Shown piece after piece: positions 5,765 to 5,998 of a stretch of DNA of 5,998 bases. The notes beneath the pieces were generated by a model. That model did no database searches. It was not told where the DNA came from and worked only from the letters and a program-made list of their open reading frames with translations. The DNA is from Propionibacteriaceae bacterium UBA6122 (GTDB lineage Bacteria; Actinomycetota; Actinomycetes; Propionibacteriales; Propionibacteriaceae). The position numbers and the translations under genes were made by a program. The DNA is taken from the NCBI GenBank assembly GCA_002428365.1, contig DIVW01000010.1, positions 1-5,998 on the forward strand, given 5' to 3'. Position 1 is the stretch's first letter; every line of letters starts with the position of its first letter.

Positions 5765-5998
5765 CGTTGCTCCAGGATGGACTCGACCAGTGCGACATCA
5801 AGGTGGTCCAGATCCTCGATCACTGCGTCGGCCAATGCCAACACCTCCGCGCTAGGTGGGTGGAAGTGCGGCGGAATGGCCACCACGGCCAACCCGGCGG
5901 CGTGTGCTGAACGAATGCCATTGGGGGCGTCCTCGATGGCCGCGCTGCGGCGCGGGTCGGCTCCGAGTCGTCGGCACACCTCGAGGTAGACGTCGGGG
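5761..5998 (-). CDS. HAD-superfamily hydrolase, beta-phosphoglucomutase-like, C-terminal part
   Basis: Only the last 78 codons are present; the gene begins beyond the right edge. The visible part starts PDVYLEVCRRLGADP, which fits the K-P-x-P-D-V-Y/F segment of HAD motif III, then motif IV as A-A-I-E-D-A-P-N-G-I-R-S-A-H-A-A-G, with the acidic E-D that helps bind Mg2+. This I-E-D-x-x-N/S-G form is typical of subfamily IA, third-motif type (beta-phosphoglucomutase, phosphatases of sugar phosphates and 2-phosphoglycolate). The catalytic Asp motif I lies off the window, so substrate cannot be inferred. The stop overlaps the ATG of putB by 4 nt, indicating one operon. Confidence 0.88.
   Translation of the reverse strand, partial: PDVYLEVCRRLGADPRRSAAIEDAPNGIRSAHAAGLAVVAIPPHFHPPSAEVLALADAVIEDLDHLDVALVESILEQR

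Overview
The base composition is clearly GC-rich (well over 60% by eye), and codon third positions are mostly G or C. Together with a monofunctional proline dehydrogenase and a secreted protein built from putative-Ig (He_PIG-type) repeats, this points to a high-GC Gram-positive actinomycete. I cannot place it below phylum level. All six genes lie on the minus strand, so the biological order runs from high to low coordinates. I see no convincing plus-strand gene, RNA gene, CRISPR array or insertion sequence.

In that order the window holds: (1) the C-terminal part of a HAD-superfamily phosphatase/phosphoglucomutase-like protein (5998-5761, start off the window); (2) a complete proline dehydrogenase (5764-4823) that overlaps it by 4 nt (ATGA), so the two are probably co-translated; (3) a 98-nt gap, then a 142-aa tandem CBS-domain protein (4724-4296); (4) a YbaK/EbsC-type aminoacyl-tRNA deacylase (4279-3827, possibly from a TTG at 4315 inside the CBS gene); (5) 37 nt later, a protealysin-like M4 (thermolysin-family) metallopeptidase (3789-2410); (6) a 164-nt intergenic region with clustered CC(A/T)GGG inverted repeats; and (7) a large secreted repeat protein (2245 to beyond 1, C-terminus off the window).

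The most notable gene is the M4 protease. After its catalytic domain, which has an intact HELAH, a distal Glu and a catalytic His, it carries about 90 extra residues that look like emfourin, the protein inhibitor usually encoded as a separate gene beside protealysin. If so, one polypeptide contains a protease and its own inhibitor.

The secreted protein has a signal peptide, then three basic ~90-residue beta-rich modules (each with an LQ-x-x-x-G-S-x-W core), then at least five Ig-like repeats of 82-86 residues. Neighbouring repeats are nearly identical over short DNA stretches. Its leader contains several mutually exclusive hairpins, one of which overlaps the ribosome-binding site.

Apart from the HAD/putB pair and the close CBS/ybaK/protease run, the genes show no obvious common pathway. 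Linking them functionally would be speculation.
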